Source of the DNA: Mallotus nudiflorus
Lineage: Eukaryota > Streptophyta > Magnoliopsida > Malpighiales > Euphorbiaceae
Assembly: GCA_947683625.1 (NCBI GenBank)
Contig: CANTUR010001091.1
Span: forward strand, 219,862-283,861
Reading direction: 5' to 3'
DNA: 64,000 bases
Position 1 is the stretch's first letter, and each line of letters starts with the position of its first letter. Position numbers and translations under genes: made by a program. This document shows positions 11,520-23,900 of the stretch, piece after piece. The notes under the pieces were generated by a model, which made no database searches, had not been told where the DNA came from, and saw only the letters and a program-made list of their open reading frames with translations.

Positions 11520-12249
11520 AATAAATCAACACTCTTAATCATTTTGTTCATTTTGAGCATCATATCACCATCTTCAATTCAACCATCACAAAGAATTGTA
11601 CATCATTCAACTACAAAAATCTCAGGTGGGTTTGGTATTTTATTTGACTAAAACAATCACTTTCATTGTATGAAATGAAGTTTTTGCTGCTATGCTAGAT
11701 TATAACCAAAAGTGAATTTGTGTTTATAGTTGGTTTTGGCTTCTGGGTATTGCTTATTTCGTTTTGAAGTTGTGCTTTTTGCAGTATTGAAGGTGGAAAT
11801 TATGATTCTGGGTTTGTAAATTTCTTGAATTTAGGGTTTTAGAGTGTTTTATCTCTGGATTTGTTTTTTGGGCATCAAAGGGTTACTGAAGATTTGATAA
11901 ACTTATTAGGTTTAGAGGAGTTTTATGTCTACAAGCTGTTCTACTAATGGTCTTCTTTTTAGCTTCAGATATTGTTAAATTTGCTTAATTTTCTGCTTTT
12001 GCATGGCATTTTATGGATCTTGAAGTTTGACTCTCTGCATTTTTCTTCTCTGATTTTATTCTGTTATTGCAGTTTTCTTCCCTTAAATGTAAGCACGTTT
12101 CTGTCTTCATGCTAGCGTTTGTTGATTATAATTTTTCTGAATGCACAGAAATTACGTTTCAAAAGGCTGTAAGGCCTAAACTTGTCTGTTCCTAAATCAT
12201 TCGTTTAAATTTGAGAGCAATTGCAAGAAGAAAAAAAGAAGCTTTAGCA
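11520..12249 (+). other. Probable PSF3 5' UTR with leader intron
   Basis: CTCAG|GTGGGT at 11625/11626 is a good splice donor. A fitting acceptor, TGCACAG, ends at 12148 and leaves about 100 untranslated bases before the ATG. The T-rich stretch between them looks like a plant leader intron of about 520 bases. No coding sequence was found in it. The transcription start was not determined. Confidence 0.5.
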
Positions 12250-14488
12250 ATGGCAAATTACTACGACATTGATGACATTCTTGCAGAGGAAGAGGTCAAT
12301 CTAATACCCTCGATCTCATTTTAATTGATTAAATTTCTAACCTCGTTAGATTTGTTGCGGGTGTTTCTTTTTTTTTTTTTTTTCTTATTTTGTCACATTT
12401 GTGTTTTCTCCTGCTCACAGTTTGTCCCAGTTGTATTCCACAAATCAATAAATGGAGTCAAAATTGATGAGAGCACTGAAAGAGGATATGTAAGTTAGGA
12501 GGAAATTTGCTTTTGGAGAGCATATACAATGAATTTATCCATGCTCATAGGTTTTTTCAAAATTATGATTCTTAGGTTGAACAAGGTTCAAAATCTGAGC
12601 TACCTTTCTGGCTTGCTTGTGAGTTGCACCTGAGGCAAGCTGTATCAATGGGTGTTCCTGCCTGTTTCAATCAAAAGTAATGGACCTACTAGATCTTCAT
12701 GATATTTATTGTTTTGCACTTGAGTAAGAGAGATGCGTTTCCCACATATTCTGGAGTTTCTCTCACTTTCTTGTTGATGCCAATTTCTGTTTTGTGTTAT
12801 AAATGAGGTACCCTGTGGTAGGGTTTTAACTATGTCAATAAACTCTTGTTAAGTTCTGTGCAAAGACTTTTCACATCTTAAGCATACAAGCATGGAGGAT
12901 GTCTTGTTTTATGTAGCCACTCATCTCCCTGCCTTCTTTGTTCTTTCTTTTTATAATTGTTTTTCTTTTACTTCCAGAACAAGGCTGGAAATTCAGGCTG
13001 ATGCTGGTTGTGTGCATCTAAGATCTCGTTGTCTGTACTTCTATGAATTTGGATGCAAGCTAGCACCATTGTGAGTTCCACTCCATGCCTTTATATTTGT
13101 TCAATTGCATTATAATTTCTTTAATATGGTTTTGAGTGCCTTCTGTTATATGGTTTTGAGTGCCTTCTGTTGGACTATGTAACGGGACTACTTGTCTGTT
13201 ATTATTATTATTGTATAGATGATTAGAAGAACAAATTTTAGAATATTTTGTTTGCGTTAACATGAGACTATTGCTTTGTCCCACCAGAAACAGTTATGAA
13301 TAGAAATAACTGAAGCATATCATGTATGCCTGAACATGTGAACACGGTTTACACTGACTAAAACCATTCATAAAATGAATAGTTACGTCTTTGTCAGTAT
13401 CATTCGCTTCAAGCATTATGAGTACAAGTCACTTTAGCTTTTTATTTATTTACTTCTAAATTTTACCTAGATTTTGTATTGTATTCTGAACCTAAGCATA
13501 ATTACTTCTAAATTTTACGTAGATTTTGTATTGTATTCTGAACCTAAGCAAGTTGAATTTCTAAAGCAGAATATCAAAGTTGGGTTCAGGTTTGAATGAA
13601 AGGCACTAAGTCTGAGTCCTTAGGTTAGGTAGAGGCCAAGCGGGCATTCCTCAACTAGAATGTATTCCTGTTTTGATCTGAAGTTCATATGTTGAAGGGT
13701 CTCCCCTCTCACTCCTCACCTAATAGTGCAAGTAATGTTAAGCCTTTAGGGGATAGGAAAAAAAAGAAAAAAAAAAAAAAAAAGAAACTTGGGCAGCATT
13801 GTTTGCAAAGGGAGTTTCATTTGGTTGTCAAAGACAAACCTTTGAACTGCATGAATGAATATTAAAATGATTTGGGTTGGATGGGTGCTATGGTGGACAG
13901 GTACTTTTTTTGGCACCTTTCTCACTTACCAGCCATGTTACAGGTCACAACCAAATATAGTATGACTTATTGACTATGGTTCTTATATGATATTATGTGG
14001 TTACTCATAATTCTATGGTAAAACTATACAAGTACAAACTGTTAAGCAGTACTGGATCATCACAGCTGACATTATATTTTAAATTACAGTATCCAATCTT
14101 TGTTGCCTCATGGTTGAACCATAACTTGTTTGTCAATTATTTTGTATAGATGTGATAAAACCATTGGGTTGTTGCTCTCCTATGCATTTAGAATCCGGTA
14201 TAAGGAGGTCCTATTCAAGGCACATACTACAGCATTTGCAGCAGCCTCCAAATTCTTGGGACTTCTAACAAAGGAAGAAATCAATTGTGAGATTCTTCTA
14301 CTTTGACTGCATATTATTATCTTCTATTATCTCATATTCAGATCGCAACATTCATACAATGGCTGTGTACATTTTCAGTGTATGATTCAGCTCAATCCTC
14401 CATGGCAGCTTTTAAGAAATGGCGAATGGGTGGACCCAGATTGCAGAGAGCTTCAATTCTTGGGAGGAAGAGAAAGCCATCTGAGTAG
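12250..14488 (+). CDS. PSF3: GINS complex subunit PSF3
   Basis: Psf3 is one of four GINS subunits (Sld5, Psf1, Psf2, Psf3) that join Cdc45 and MCM2-7 as the CMG replicative helicase in the nucleus. Six coding exons, 12250-12294, 12421-12489, 12576-12676, 12978-13070, 14150-14286 and 14379-14488, join in frame to 184 residues, about the usual plant length. All five introns are GT-AG (phases 0, 0, 2, 2, 1). The start is the first ATG, in a good AGCAATGGC context. The protein begins MANYYDIDDILAEEE and contains FHKSINGVKIDES, RLEIQADAGC, RCLYFYEFGCKLAP and KKWRMGGPRLQRAS, all strongly conserved in plant Psf3. Residues 1 to about 60 would form the small beta domain, followed by the helical A domain. 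No stop or frameshift occurs. An E2F-type site lies upstream. Confidence 0.95.
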
Positions 14489-15441
14489 GAGGGCCATATT
14501 CTAAACTGATGTACTCACACATTTGTGCTGCCGATAACTGTGTTCTAGGAATTAATCAAGATGTTTGCACGCACAGATGAAAAAGAAAATGTACAATGCT
14601 TATTAGATGCTTTAGAGGATTTATTTTTTCTTTTTTATGTTTTTTGTAATATATGCTTACAGCTTGATTGTTGACTTAAGAGTTGCAGTATATCAATAGC
14701 TAGTTTCATTGATGACAAACCAATAGCTACAAGGTAGTTTAATGTCTTGGGGAAGGGGCTAAAGCCACCAAAGGTTACTTATGTGCCTTAGTAGTTAAAG
14801 CCATAGGTTAGTTATGCACCTTGGCAGCATCTTGTGCATTTTATTACTTTTATATTTAATATGAAGATTTAATTTATTGTGATACCGAGAAAGAGAATTC
14901 ATTAAATTTCCTAAAAAAAAAAGAGAGAGAATTCATTATGATTAGGCCTTTTTAACCCTCGTTAGAGAGAAAGTTAGGGGTGCAATTAAAATGAACCAAC
15001 TTACAGATTATTTGATATTGAATTAATAAAAATTTTAAAAGCAATTGATAATAATTGAGTCAAGTTTGAGATACTTAAGTTATTTAATGAGTTTAACTTC
15101 ATAATATTTGAGTCAATAAGAAGTCTGTAAGTCAATTTTATTTTGTTTTTATTGTATAACTATTTTATCAAATAGAGTTTGAATTTCAATATTTTAAAAT
15201 TTATTAATTTTAATTAATAATTGAACTGAGTTAAACATAAAAATTATTAAATTAACTTACATTCAAACTAAAAGAATTTAGTTGCATTCAAGTGGAGTTT
15301 CAAATTTTAAATTTTACAATTTAATTGTCACTCAATTAGATTCAATATATAGATCTTAAATCTAATATTTGATGTATAATTTTAAGAAGTTAAACAATAA
15401 TTTAAAATTAACACTTAATCCATGAAATCTTAATTTAGTAG
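14489..15441. other. PSF3 3' UTR and intergenic DNA
   Basis: The first 150-200 bases are probably the PSF3 3' UTR. From about 14968 (AGGGGTGCAATTAAAATGAACC) the sequence resembles a very decayed relative of the hAT-like element at 10499. No ORF is present. The last five bases (AGTAG, 15437-15441) match AATAG at 48564-48568 in four of five positions and are the likely old target duplication of the outer Tat element. Confidence 0.5.
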
Positions 15442-17355
15442 TGTAGGCGGTGAGGTCAGGTACGCACCTAAGTGTTGGCGACCACAACACTGTATAAGTT
15501 TAGAGCTCACTAGAAAATATAAAGTGGGTTTGGGGCTTAAGATGGAGATGGAGTCGCCATCCGAATAAAAGTCGGGACACATTGTACAACAACTAGATTC
15601 CACAGAGATTTCCAAAAACCGTCATTAAAGATCTGGTTTGGAAACTGAGTATAGGCTTTTAGAATGCCCACCCAACTTGCGGTTGGCCTCCATGTGTGTT
15701 TCGTATTTTATTACCTTTAATTATTAAATTATTTCCTTATTAACATGTGAATCGCAATCTTTTCCATTTTTAGATTTTAGTCCGAGCTTGCACATTAGTT
15801 TCATTTCATACTTGTAGCACGACACACATTACAAATAAATAATAATAATAATAATTTACAACCACACATTCCAAATGAATGGGGGAAAAGACTAGGGATT
15901 ACAATGCTTTGTTCAAAAATGTAAAATAAACAGAAAATAAGCCATACATAAACCAAAATAAACTAATTAATTATACAAATAAGATCTCTCAAGAACAAAT
16001 TAATGGAATAATTATTGATAATTAAAAATTACCAAATAATTCCTGTAAGAAACACAAATTAATGCTATCTTACAAAACAACAATATTATCGTACAAAAAA
16101 TAATCAACAAATAACATTTATAGGAAATATAAATGAAATCACAAAATAGTCTATAAATAACACAATAATCATTATTCAATAGCAATGTTAAATAATATCG
16201 TAATCATGCATAAACTCAACATATATAACAAGACAAACACAAAAATCACACAAAATATATGAAATAAACATTAAAAATCAAAACAAAGTGGTGCAGATTC
16301 TTGTGAAGAGGAGGCGTCACCTCCTAACCAGGAGGCAATTTCACATTGCCTCAACTTGAAGGGGCGACAAAAGGCGTCGCCTCTTCAATAAAGGCAGAGA
16401 CAGTCTACATTTATTAGATTCTAAAAAACTCGAAACTTATGCAAACAAAAAAAAGATTAGTACAAAGATCAACAACTAATATTCAATATTTCATACAATC
16501 ATGCTTCTTATATGACCTTAAATAATCAACACAACTCAAGAAAATAAGCAAAAGAGTATAAATCAAAATTTTTAATGAAAATAAAGGACTTAAAGCTAAA
16601 AAATGAGGATTCTTACTGATTTGGATGAGTTCATACTCCTAACTAAATCCTCAAAGTTTGGTTAATGGATTTGAGTCCTTTGAATGCAAAAGAATCCTTC
16701 CCTTTCTCAAGGAAATGAAGTCCTTTGGTCCCAAAAGTCCCTTTCCCCTTTCTTTTCTTTTTCTTTCTTCCTCCCTTCTTTTTTTTAGAGAGTCCTCTTT
16801 GTGTTTTCCTTTTCATAGACTTTAGTCCAATCAAAGAACTTTTTCAAAAGTCCAAAAAAAGGTTACCTTTTCAATGCCCTCTCTCTTCCTTTATGTCCTC
16901 TCCAACTTTTAACCTAACCACTCTCACCCTCTCCCTTATGCTTTTCATTATTCCTTAGGCCCCTTTTCCCTCTTTTCATGCTTTTTTTTCTTTCTTTTTA
17001 TGTTATGAAATTCTTTTAAATCTAGAGTAGGTGAGTCTTTATTGCTATAATTAATGGCATTTAATATTGCAGTTGGTAGGCATGAAGAGGCGCTGCCTTT
17101 TTTATAAAGTATCACTTTATCGATGCTCAGGGTGAAGAGGTGATGTCTCTTCATTGAGGTAAGCACTTCTTCACCCAGGCCAAGTCTGGGCCTTTAGGCC
17201 AAAAGGATATAGGCTTGGGCTTTTGAGGCTTAGGCTTATTATTTTTGGCTTTTGAGTCTATTTTAAAGAAGTTTTAGGCTTCCCTTGCATTCTAAACTCA
17301 TACTTTCTCATTATCGAGCTTTTGTTGCGGGCCGATCAAACTAAAGGTGTCCATA
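15442..17355 (-). repeat. 3' LTR of outer Tat element
   Basis: It begins TGTAGGCGG and ends CCATA on the plus strand. It aligns with 46613-48563 over its whole length, with differences of roughly 8-15 percent counted by eye in two sampled stretches. It contains several GAGGC/GCCTC hairpins, for example GAGGCAAT at 16332 with ATTGCCTC at 16345, and a CT-rich block at 16735-16800. No ORF of merit is present. Confidence 0.9.
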
Positions 17356-17377
17356 ATTTGCCACCTTGGTTTTTTGA
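17356..17377 (-). promoter_or_regulatory. Polypurine tract region of outer Tat element
   Basis: On the minus strand, AAAAAACCAAGGTGGCAAAT stands directly before the LTR start (TATGGACACC; the other copy reads TGTGGACACC). This is the position and type of the plus-strand primer in Tat elements. Confidence 0.65.
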
Positions 17378-17521
17378 AAAGTTGAATTTTCTAAAAACAA
17401 TTTTTTGAAAAAGCAACATGCACAAAAAATAATAATAAAGGGTAAGAACGATATACCTGACCTTCGAGCTTTGCTCAAGCGTCAACCTTGGGAATTTAAA
17501 CCCGAGAGGTCAAACTTTTAT

Positions 17522-18065
17522 TCAAAACATGATCGTGATCCTTAGATTTTCCTAACTCGATCAGCCACCCATTATAGTTTAGCATGATTCTCAAGTTTGC
17601 CTAGCTCAAGAAGTTACTCAGTAGAAAACAGATGAAAACATGACTGTGATCCTTGGGCTTTCCTGGCCCGATCAGCCACTTATTATAGTTTGGTATAATT
17701 CCCAAGTTTTTCTGGCTTGAAAAGTCACTCAGTAAAAGAGATAAAAATGTAACCGTGTTCCTTGAGTTTTTCTAGCCCGATCAGTTACTCATTATAGTTT
17801 GGCATGATTCCCAAGTTTTCTTAGCTCGAGAAGTCACTCAGTAAAAGAGATGAAAATGTAACCATGTTCCTTGAGTTTTCCTGACCTGATCAGTTACTCA
17901 TTATAGTTTATCATAAAACTTAGGTTTTCCTAACCCAAGAGTTACTCAGTAAAGGAGATGAAAATGTAACTGTGTTCCTAGGGTTTTTCTGACCTTATCA
18001 TTTACTCATTATAGTTTATCATAAAACTTGGATTTTCCTAGCCCAAGAGTTACTCAGTAAAGGAA
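17522..18065. repeat. Tandem array A, about 109-base unit, five copies
   Basis: The mark ATTATAGTTT recurs at 17571, 17682, 17791, 17900 and 18008 (spacing 111, 109, 109, 108). Each unit also has CTGTGATCCTTGG-like, GATCAG and TCACTCAGTAAAAGAGATG segments. It lies in the 3' untranslated part of the outer Tat element, between the antisense gene and the LTR. Confidence 0.9.
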
Positions 18066-18068
18066 GAT

Positions 18069-18420
18069 GCACTTCAAGGATTTAAACCCAAGAGACACCT
18101 CCTGTGACGTGCACTTTGGGGATTCAAACCCGACTGCACACTTCTTCTTTCATGCACTTGGGGGATTTAAACTCGACTAAATGCTTCTTTTTTCATGCAT
18201 TTTAGGAATTCAAACTCGACCAGATGCTTTTTCTTTTTGCATACTTTACGGATTCAAACCTGACCAGATGCTTCTTCTTTATGCATATTTTGAGAATTCA
18301 AACCCAACCATACAGTTTTTCTTTTGCGCACTTCAGAGATTCAAATTTGACCAAACACTTATTCTTTCTATACGCTTCAAGGATTCAAACTTGGCCAAAT
18401 GCTTCTTCTTTCTAATGCTT
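18069..18420. repeat. Tandem array B, about 43-base unit, eight copies
   Basis: Units start at 18069, 18111, 18154, 18197, 18239, 18283, 18328 and 18374 with GCACTT-like sequence. Each then has GGATTCAAAC, GACCA and a TGCTTCTTCTTT tail. The plus strand is open across part of it and gives a repeated aromatic peptide, which I take as a by-product of the repeat. It follows array A directly. Confidence 0.9.
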
Positions 18421-18559
18421 CGATCAGACTATATTCAACTCTCAAATAGCGATTTCAAGGTACACCTAAAAAGTGAAACACACTTTTTTTTTTGGAAAAT
18501 ATATCTTTGATGGGCTATGGGCCAATTTGTGTTCTTTCCATCCTAGGGGCTTTACCCTC

Positions 18560-18709
<150 letters not shown>

Positions 18710-18742
18710 CAATAGGCTTTCCTTTTTTACCCTTCAACTTCC

Positions 18743-19020
18743 TATATAAGTTCTTATTTTCCTTTGTCAAAACTACTTTCACTTTACTGCTTTCAAAACC
18801 TTTTTTTCCTCTCTTTTCTTTTTCTTCAGCCTTCTAACCTTTCATTGTTATGGATACCGTTCGGACTCTAAATTTGCCTATATGGGATCTAGTATCACCT
18901 ATATATCCCTCACATAGTTTCAGGCTTGGTGTAGAAGATAAAATCCGCTTTTTCATAGACATATGATCCCATATTTGTGGATTAGCCATGGCAGAGTTTA
19001 GCACTCGATTTATTTAATTT
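18743..19020 (+). other. Possible promoter and first exon of the antisense gene
   Basis: A TATA-like CTATATAAG near 18742-18750 is followed about 100 bases later by ATGG at 18850. The frame from there reads MDTVRTLNLPIWDLVSP and stays open for about 38 codons before a stop. It lies upstream, in the same direction, of the PMD exons. Whether it is their first exon is inference. Confidence 0.35.
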
Positions 19021-19149
19021 TTCCTATAAATAATGTTAAATAACATCGGGTTACTATTTAATGATGCATGTTTATCAATTTAACTAAAAGAAATTGGATT
19101 TAATTGAATGAAATTGTAAAATTTAAATAATTCTATCAAATCTCTTACA

Positions 19150-19310
19150 CGAAGAGTTATCACCTCTTCGATCAGGTGATCGTTACATCACAAAGAGGCA
19201 CTTGCCTCTTCACATCTAGGAGTTTACAAAGAGGCAATCGCCTCTTTGCTAAAAAGCAACACCTCTTTAATGGGGCGATCACCTCTGGAGTAGAGGTGTT
19301 CACCTCTTTA
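19150..19310. repeat. Cluster of short GAGGC/GCCTC hairpins
   Basis: At least four perfect inverted repeats follow each other: CGAAGAG/CTCTTCG (19150/19164), AAGAGGCA/TGCCTCTT (19193/19203), CAAAGAGGC/GCCTCTTTG (19227/19240) and AGAGGTG/CACCTCT (19292/19301). Loops are 2 to 7 bases. Related hairpins sit in both LTRs of the same element. Confidence 0.85.
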
Positions 19311-19460
19311 ACAGAATTCTAAAAAAAAAAACTTCATTCTCATAAAATTTAAATTCCACTCCCTATTTTAATCCAGAGGGGTTCACCTCTTTAACAGAAT
19401 TCTAAAAAAAAGTTTCATTCTCATAAAATTTAAATTCCACTCCTTATTTTAATTCTACTT
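19299..19460. repeat. Two-copy direct repeat, period 83
   Basis: The segment from CACCTCTTTAACAGAATTC through TCCACTCC is present twice, at 19301 and 19384, nearly identical. It is a recent local duplication adjoining the hairpin cluster. Confidence 0.85.
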
Positions 19461-19479
19461 GATGCGCATACCCTTAAGG

Positions 19480-22340
19480 GTATTAGGAACTTCATTGGTG
19501 CCCGTATCTAGTACAACAAGCTCACAGACCTAAGGAAGGCTTGCATTCGTGACACTGGATTTTTTTTACTTTATCCTAGCACTAAGCATAGCATGGGTGT
19601 ACTGACTATTAGCCTTTACATGCTTTAATGGAGAGATGGTCTGACACTACTCATACATTCCATCTTCCTTTCAGGGAGCTTACACTCTATCTAGTGGCTT
19701 TTATTACAGTCACTGGCATTGCTTGAATAGGGGATTCTATTCCTTTTGATGCTAGTCTCCATCAATTATCTCCAGACCATCTTACCTTCATAGAGCATCT
19801 ACTTGGTTTGGTCCCGGATATGAAGGGGATACACACAGTAAAGCTCAATTCCATCAAGAGCTTCTATTCTTGCACTAGAGTGGAGGTGGCTACCACACAT
19901 TGCTAGATTGATCAGGTAGTACGCCCATTCCTGGTATGCTTACTGGGCACCACTCTCTTCACAAACACTATTAGTTCTATAGACTTGAGCTTCCTGATGC
20001 CCTTGAGATATCTAGACCTGGTGGCCACATAAGACTATAGTAGCTATACTCTAGCCTATTTATACCAAAAAATGGATGAGTCGATACATGGGGCCAAGAG
20101 GCTTTATGGCTTCTGGCATGCCATTCTGGTACTTTCCTTTTCTTTTACTATTAAGTTCCACCTCAACTACTATTATTAGAATTTGCTAACACTTCTTTCT
20201 TTATTTTTTAAGATTAGGCTCTAAAGCTAGAGCTGACTATAGGGATTCCTCATATTATCGACACTCTTTTCCCTGCCATGGCAAGATGGGGCATAGTCAC
20301 GCTTGGAAGAGACTGGTTGCTCATGTACATATTCATCATGAGTGACTGAACACTCTTACACATGATGAGGTAGGCGACTTTAAATATAATTCTAATTAGT
20401 AAAATATTTATCAATCGAATTCATTTATTTACAGACTTATTTTCATAGCTGTGTCTAGATTTATGGAGTCCCCAGGCTGGATAGTCTCAAGCTATGATCC
20501 ACTCGATTCCATTATCCTAGAAGAGGGTACTACTCTGAGAGCTTGACTGTAGAGTTTGGTATTTTAGTGAAAGAGTACACTAGTAGTGAATGGACGCTTG
20601 AGTAAGAAAATCACTTCTCACTCCTCCTCGATATATTTTCTGGGCTCATGAGTTAGAGGGAGACAAGCTTGATCAGGCTTTGGGAGGAAATGATGCTACA
20701 AATCATTACAAGAGGAAGAAGTCTCACTACGTGGATTTCACACAAGCTCATCTCATACAAAAGGTGCCTCTACCTACACCTGCACTTCAGGTAAGCATGT
20801 AATTCTATTAAACATATATTTTACATTCATGCTTATGGATATCATTTCTTGACTCAATCTTTATTCTTAGGTGCTAGCTAGGGCACTAGCCCTCGTTCTA
20901 AGCCTATCACATAGGAGAGGCCTCATCAGTATCCTTACATTATGCCTAGTGGTGAAGGTTCCTCTTTTGGAGCACCACCTATTGCAGAGCCTTCTAGCTC
21001 TCAATCCAATATGGGAGTAAGTAGGCTTACTGTTACCCCTAACCTGTTGACCTATTACTGGGTGTGTTCAGGTGAGCTCTCTCATTAGTTTTTGACACTA
21101 GATATGACATTGGAGCCAACATTCTTTCCAGAGGCTAGTGCTACATATATGAGTTCATTTCTTTCAAGGTCCTATACTTAAATCTGACTTAATGCATCGT
21201 TAGTTCTAACAATATATTAAATATACAGATACCACAAGATCAAAGAGAGTATATGTACTGAGTGATCAAGGCCCATCGGTACTTCCTTAAGTAAATGACA
21301 CAGTAATGGAAGGTAAAAACTACATTTTATTTTTATATGAATGCATGCTCTTATGATTCTTACCTTTCATTGCATCTTGACATGACCAAAATGAGGCCAA
21401 TTAGGATAGGATTATTGCTCTTGAGCATTAGCTAGCTACTCTATAGGTTGAGGGCAATAAGAAAGAGGAGCCAGTCGATGAGCATACTAAGAATATTAGT
21501 GATAGTGGTGGAGTTGAGCCTGTTGACGATCTTGCTGATGATGAGTAGAGGGGTATCCCTGAGGTTTTCACTACATCATATCTTTGGTAATGAGATTTTG
21601 ATGAGCCCTTTCCTCGAGACTGTTGTGACTGTAGACAACAATAAGGCTCCTTGGCCTCAGATGATTGCTCTTTACCTATATGCTCAATTGTTGCTAGTTT
21701 CCCCTTCTGGCAACTATGATCTAAAGATCCTTTACATTCTAAACTAAGTGGAAGCTATCCTAAATCATTTTCCTCTCATCCTAGTAGAAACCATCATTAG
21801 GCTCGATAGCTTCTCTGAAACTATATGATTATTAGGGAGTCCTATACTGCTATAGGTGAGTTTTCTTTTCTCTTTTATCACTTTTTTTTGCTTTTTTGTC
21901 ATTTTTACTCATTTAATCTTCTAACAGGCATGGTATCAAGAAAAGCTGAGATTGCTCGAACCTCCCAAAGACATTATACTACAGGGCCAAGCATTGTTGT
22001 ACTAGGAGACTTCACCCTATTCCAGAGGATATTCAGAGCTAGCTATCTACATTCCCTGACACTCTAATTTAGTGGAGGTTACAACATATGACCATTTGAT
22101 CGTATTCCTACTATGCCCCTCTAATCGGTTTCCACTTCGCTACTTTCTACAATCTGGCTTGGCTTTGTAGGTAATACGGGCAGAAACAGCTGATTGTGGA
22201 ACTAGTACATGAATTTAAGCTAAGGCCCCTTTCTCAAAATTTTCTAGACAACCTGGTTGCTATTTGGCCTTGTAGAATCATTTAGAGGTTCATTATCTAT
22301 GATAGAGACTAGTCTATTGATGACCAGTACAAGGAGTGGA
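19480..22340 (+). pseudogene. Antisense plant mobile domain (PMD) gene, outer element
   Basis: The gene lies opposite to the Tat element that carries it. PMD proteins include Arabidopsis MAIN/MAIL1 and many transposon-borne copies. Seen here are RWSDTTHTFHLPFREL (about 19633-19680), IPFDASLHQLSPDHLTF, LLGTTLFTNTISSIDL and GAKRLYGFWHAIL (to 20128). A GT-AG intron (20129-20217) then leads to LKLELTIGIP and FPAMARWG. RVWYFSERVH follows near 20550, in the same order as the inner copy. A Ser/Pro-rich linker (20900-21015) and a second module with IALYLYAQLLLVSPS (about 21670-21715) complete it. More introns are likely (for example CAG|GTAAGC near 20790). Several stops make it a pseudogene. The second module resembles the inner element's 35433-36065 ORF. 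Confidence 0.75.
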
Positions 22341-22807
22341 TTTAGTAATAACAAATAGAGAAGGATGAATTTATAAGAAACAAAAGAACAAGGGCTTTAC
22401 AGACATCAAGTGCCCAGGGTATTCAAAAGAGAAGCAGACAAAACCAGTTTATAAAATTTAGTCTTTTAGTTTATAAAACTAGATGGGTGGAATTCCCTTT
22501 CTAGTTAAACCATGTGTAATAAGCATTTAATGCAACATTCAACAATAATAAAGGCAATCCATTCCATTTCATTTAAGCACAAAGCAATTATACATTTTGT
22601 TTCTTATATATCTCCTGTCATTAATTGGCTTGCCCTTGCAAGTTTCCAACTAACTATTTTTCTCTCCCTTACTCTCCTTTGACATGTCTTTTACTTTTGC
22701 CTAGGCTGCCCTTTTAGGTTTTCAATCTAGTAAGACTTTTTATTTTTTTCAATTTTTGTCTCTATTGCTTAGGCAGCCTCTTTTAAGGTTTTCTCCCTAA
22801 CGAGACT
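22341..22807. other. Spacer between antisense gene and integrase end
   Basis: No ORF is present. On the minus strand, two copies of a GAAAACC...GGC(A/T)GCCTA motif lie at about 22690-22800, just after the integrase stop. The inner element has the same motif in several copies at the matching place. Confidence 0.6.
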
Positions 22808-23900
22808 TCACAGAAAGCATTTCTTAAAATTATCTAAGTTGATGGGCTTTCTGAATGTATTCCAATCTAAAATTAAACAGAATAACGACACCCTTGAAAA
22901 TAGCTACTTTACTTGATATAGACTTTCCCAATTCGGCTTGAACTTCTCTCGTAGATTAGTCATGATTGGCCCAATGAGTTTCAAGACCAAGTCACCTTTT
23001 TTTATATTGTCTAGCTTAATCTTGTTATAATCTCGGCTATCCTTTTCTGGCAGTATCAACTACGCTAATCGGATATCAACCCATTAATACTTAGGTATTT
23101 TAGTCTTTAGAAGAACCCTCAATGAAAAAATCTTGACTACAACAGGAAACATAGCTTCACATCCATACACCAAAGAATATGAAGTAGTTATTGTCAATGT
23201 TCTGGCAATGGTCCTATATCCTTATAATGCGAACTACAAGTAGCTTGCCCAATCTTTGTAATTCTCTAGTATCTTGGCTAGGATTCTCTTCATATTCTTA
23301 TTTGATGCTTCTACTGCTCTATTTGCTTGTAGTCTATAAGGAGATGATATATGATGTTCAATCTTATATTCCTCCAAAAAGTGGTCATTTCTACCCCGAA
23401 CTGAACACCATTATTAGTGATGACATGATGAGGCAACCCGTACCTATAGATTATATTCTTTTCTATGAACTTTTCCATCCATTTCACTTTAGCAGTCATG
23501 AATGATTCTGCTTCAACCCTCTTAAAAAAGTAGTCGATTGCTACTATAATATAGTATTGAATGTTGGATGCCTTTGACCTTATCTCTCCAATGATATCAA
23601 TCCCCAAATGGTGAAGGGCCATGGAAAAGTCAATCCTTGAAGTTCCATAAAAGGTAGATGGCTCACATCACTATGCACTTAGCAGTTATGACATTTTTTA
23701 CATATTTCATGCAATATGCCTCCATGGTCAGCCAAAAATACCCCTAATGAGTTATCTTCTTAACGAGGACTGTTCCATTCATATATAGCCCACACATACC
23801 CTCGTGAATTACTTTCATGATTTTTTGTGTCTCATCCTTATCAACACATCTTAAGTGCACTTCGTTTGTCATTCTCTTGTATAGCATCCCATTATAATTG
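22808..23900 (-). pseudogene. Outer Tat integrase
   Basis: The minus strand shows, in order, the zinc-binding region (HEGMCGLYMNG, with degenerate CHxC), the catalytic core with GIDIIGE and AIDYF (about 23520-23605), TNNGVQF (second Asp replaced by Asn, near 23420), SSPYRLQANRAVE, GYRTIARTLT, and the C-terminal PINLDNFKK that ends Tat integrases. The DDE catalysis is lost and stops and shifts are common. No chromodomain follows. Confidence 0.85.

Noticed and set aside
12892..13284. Separate small ORFs within PSF3 introns and exon 4
   Set aside because: They are exon 4 plus intron sequence, or intron sequence on the other strand. The spliced PSF3 model explains the region.
17522..18420. CRISPR-like array
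   Set aside because: Units are head-to-tail with no unique spacers, and the DNA is a plant chromosome.
18181..18510. Plus-strand repeated-peptide ORF of 109 codons
   Set aside because: It is the tandem array B read through. The unit length is about 43 and varies between 42 and 46, so the frame is not maintained.
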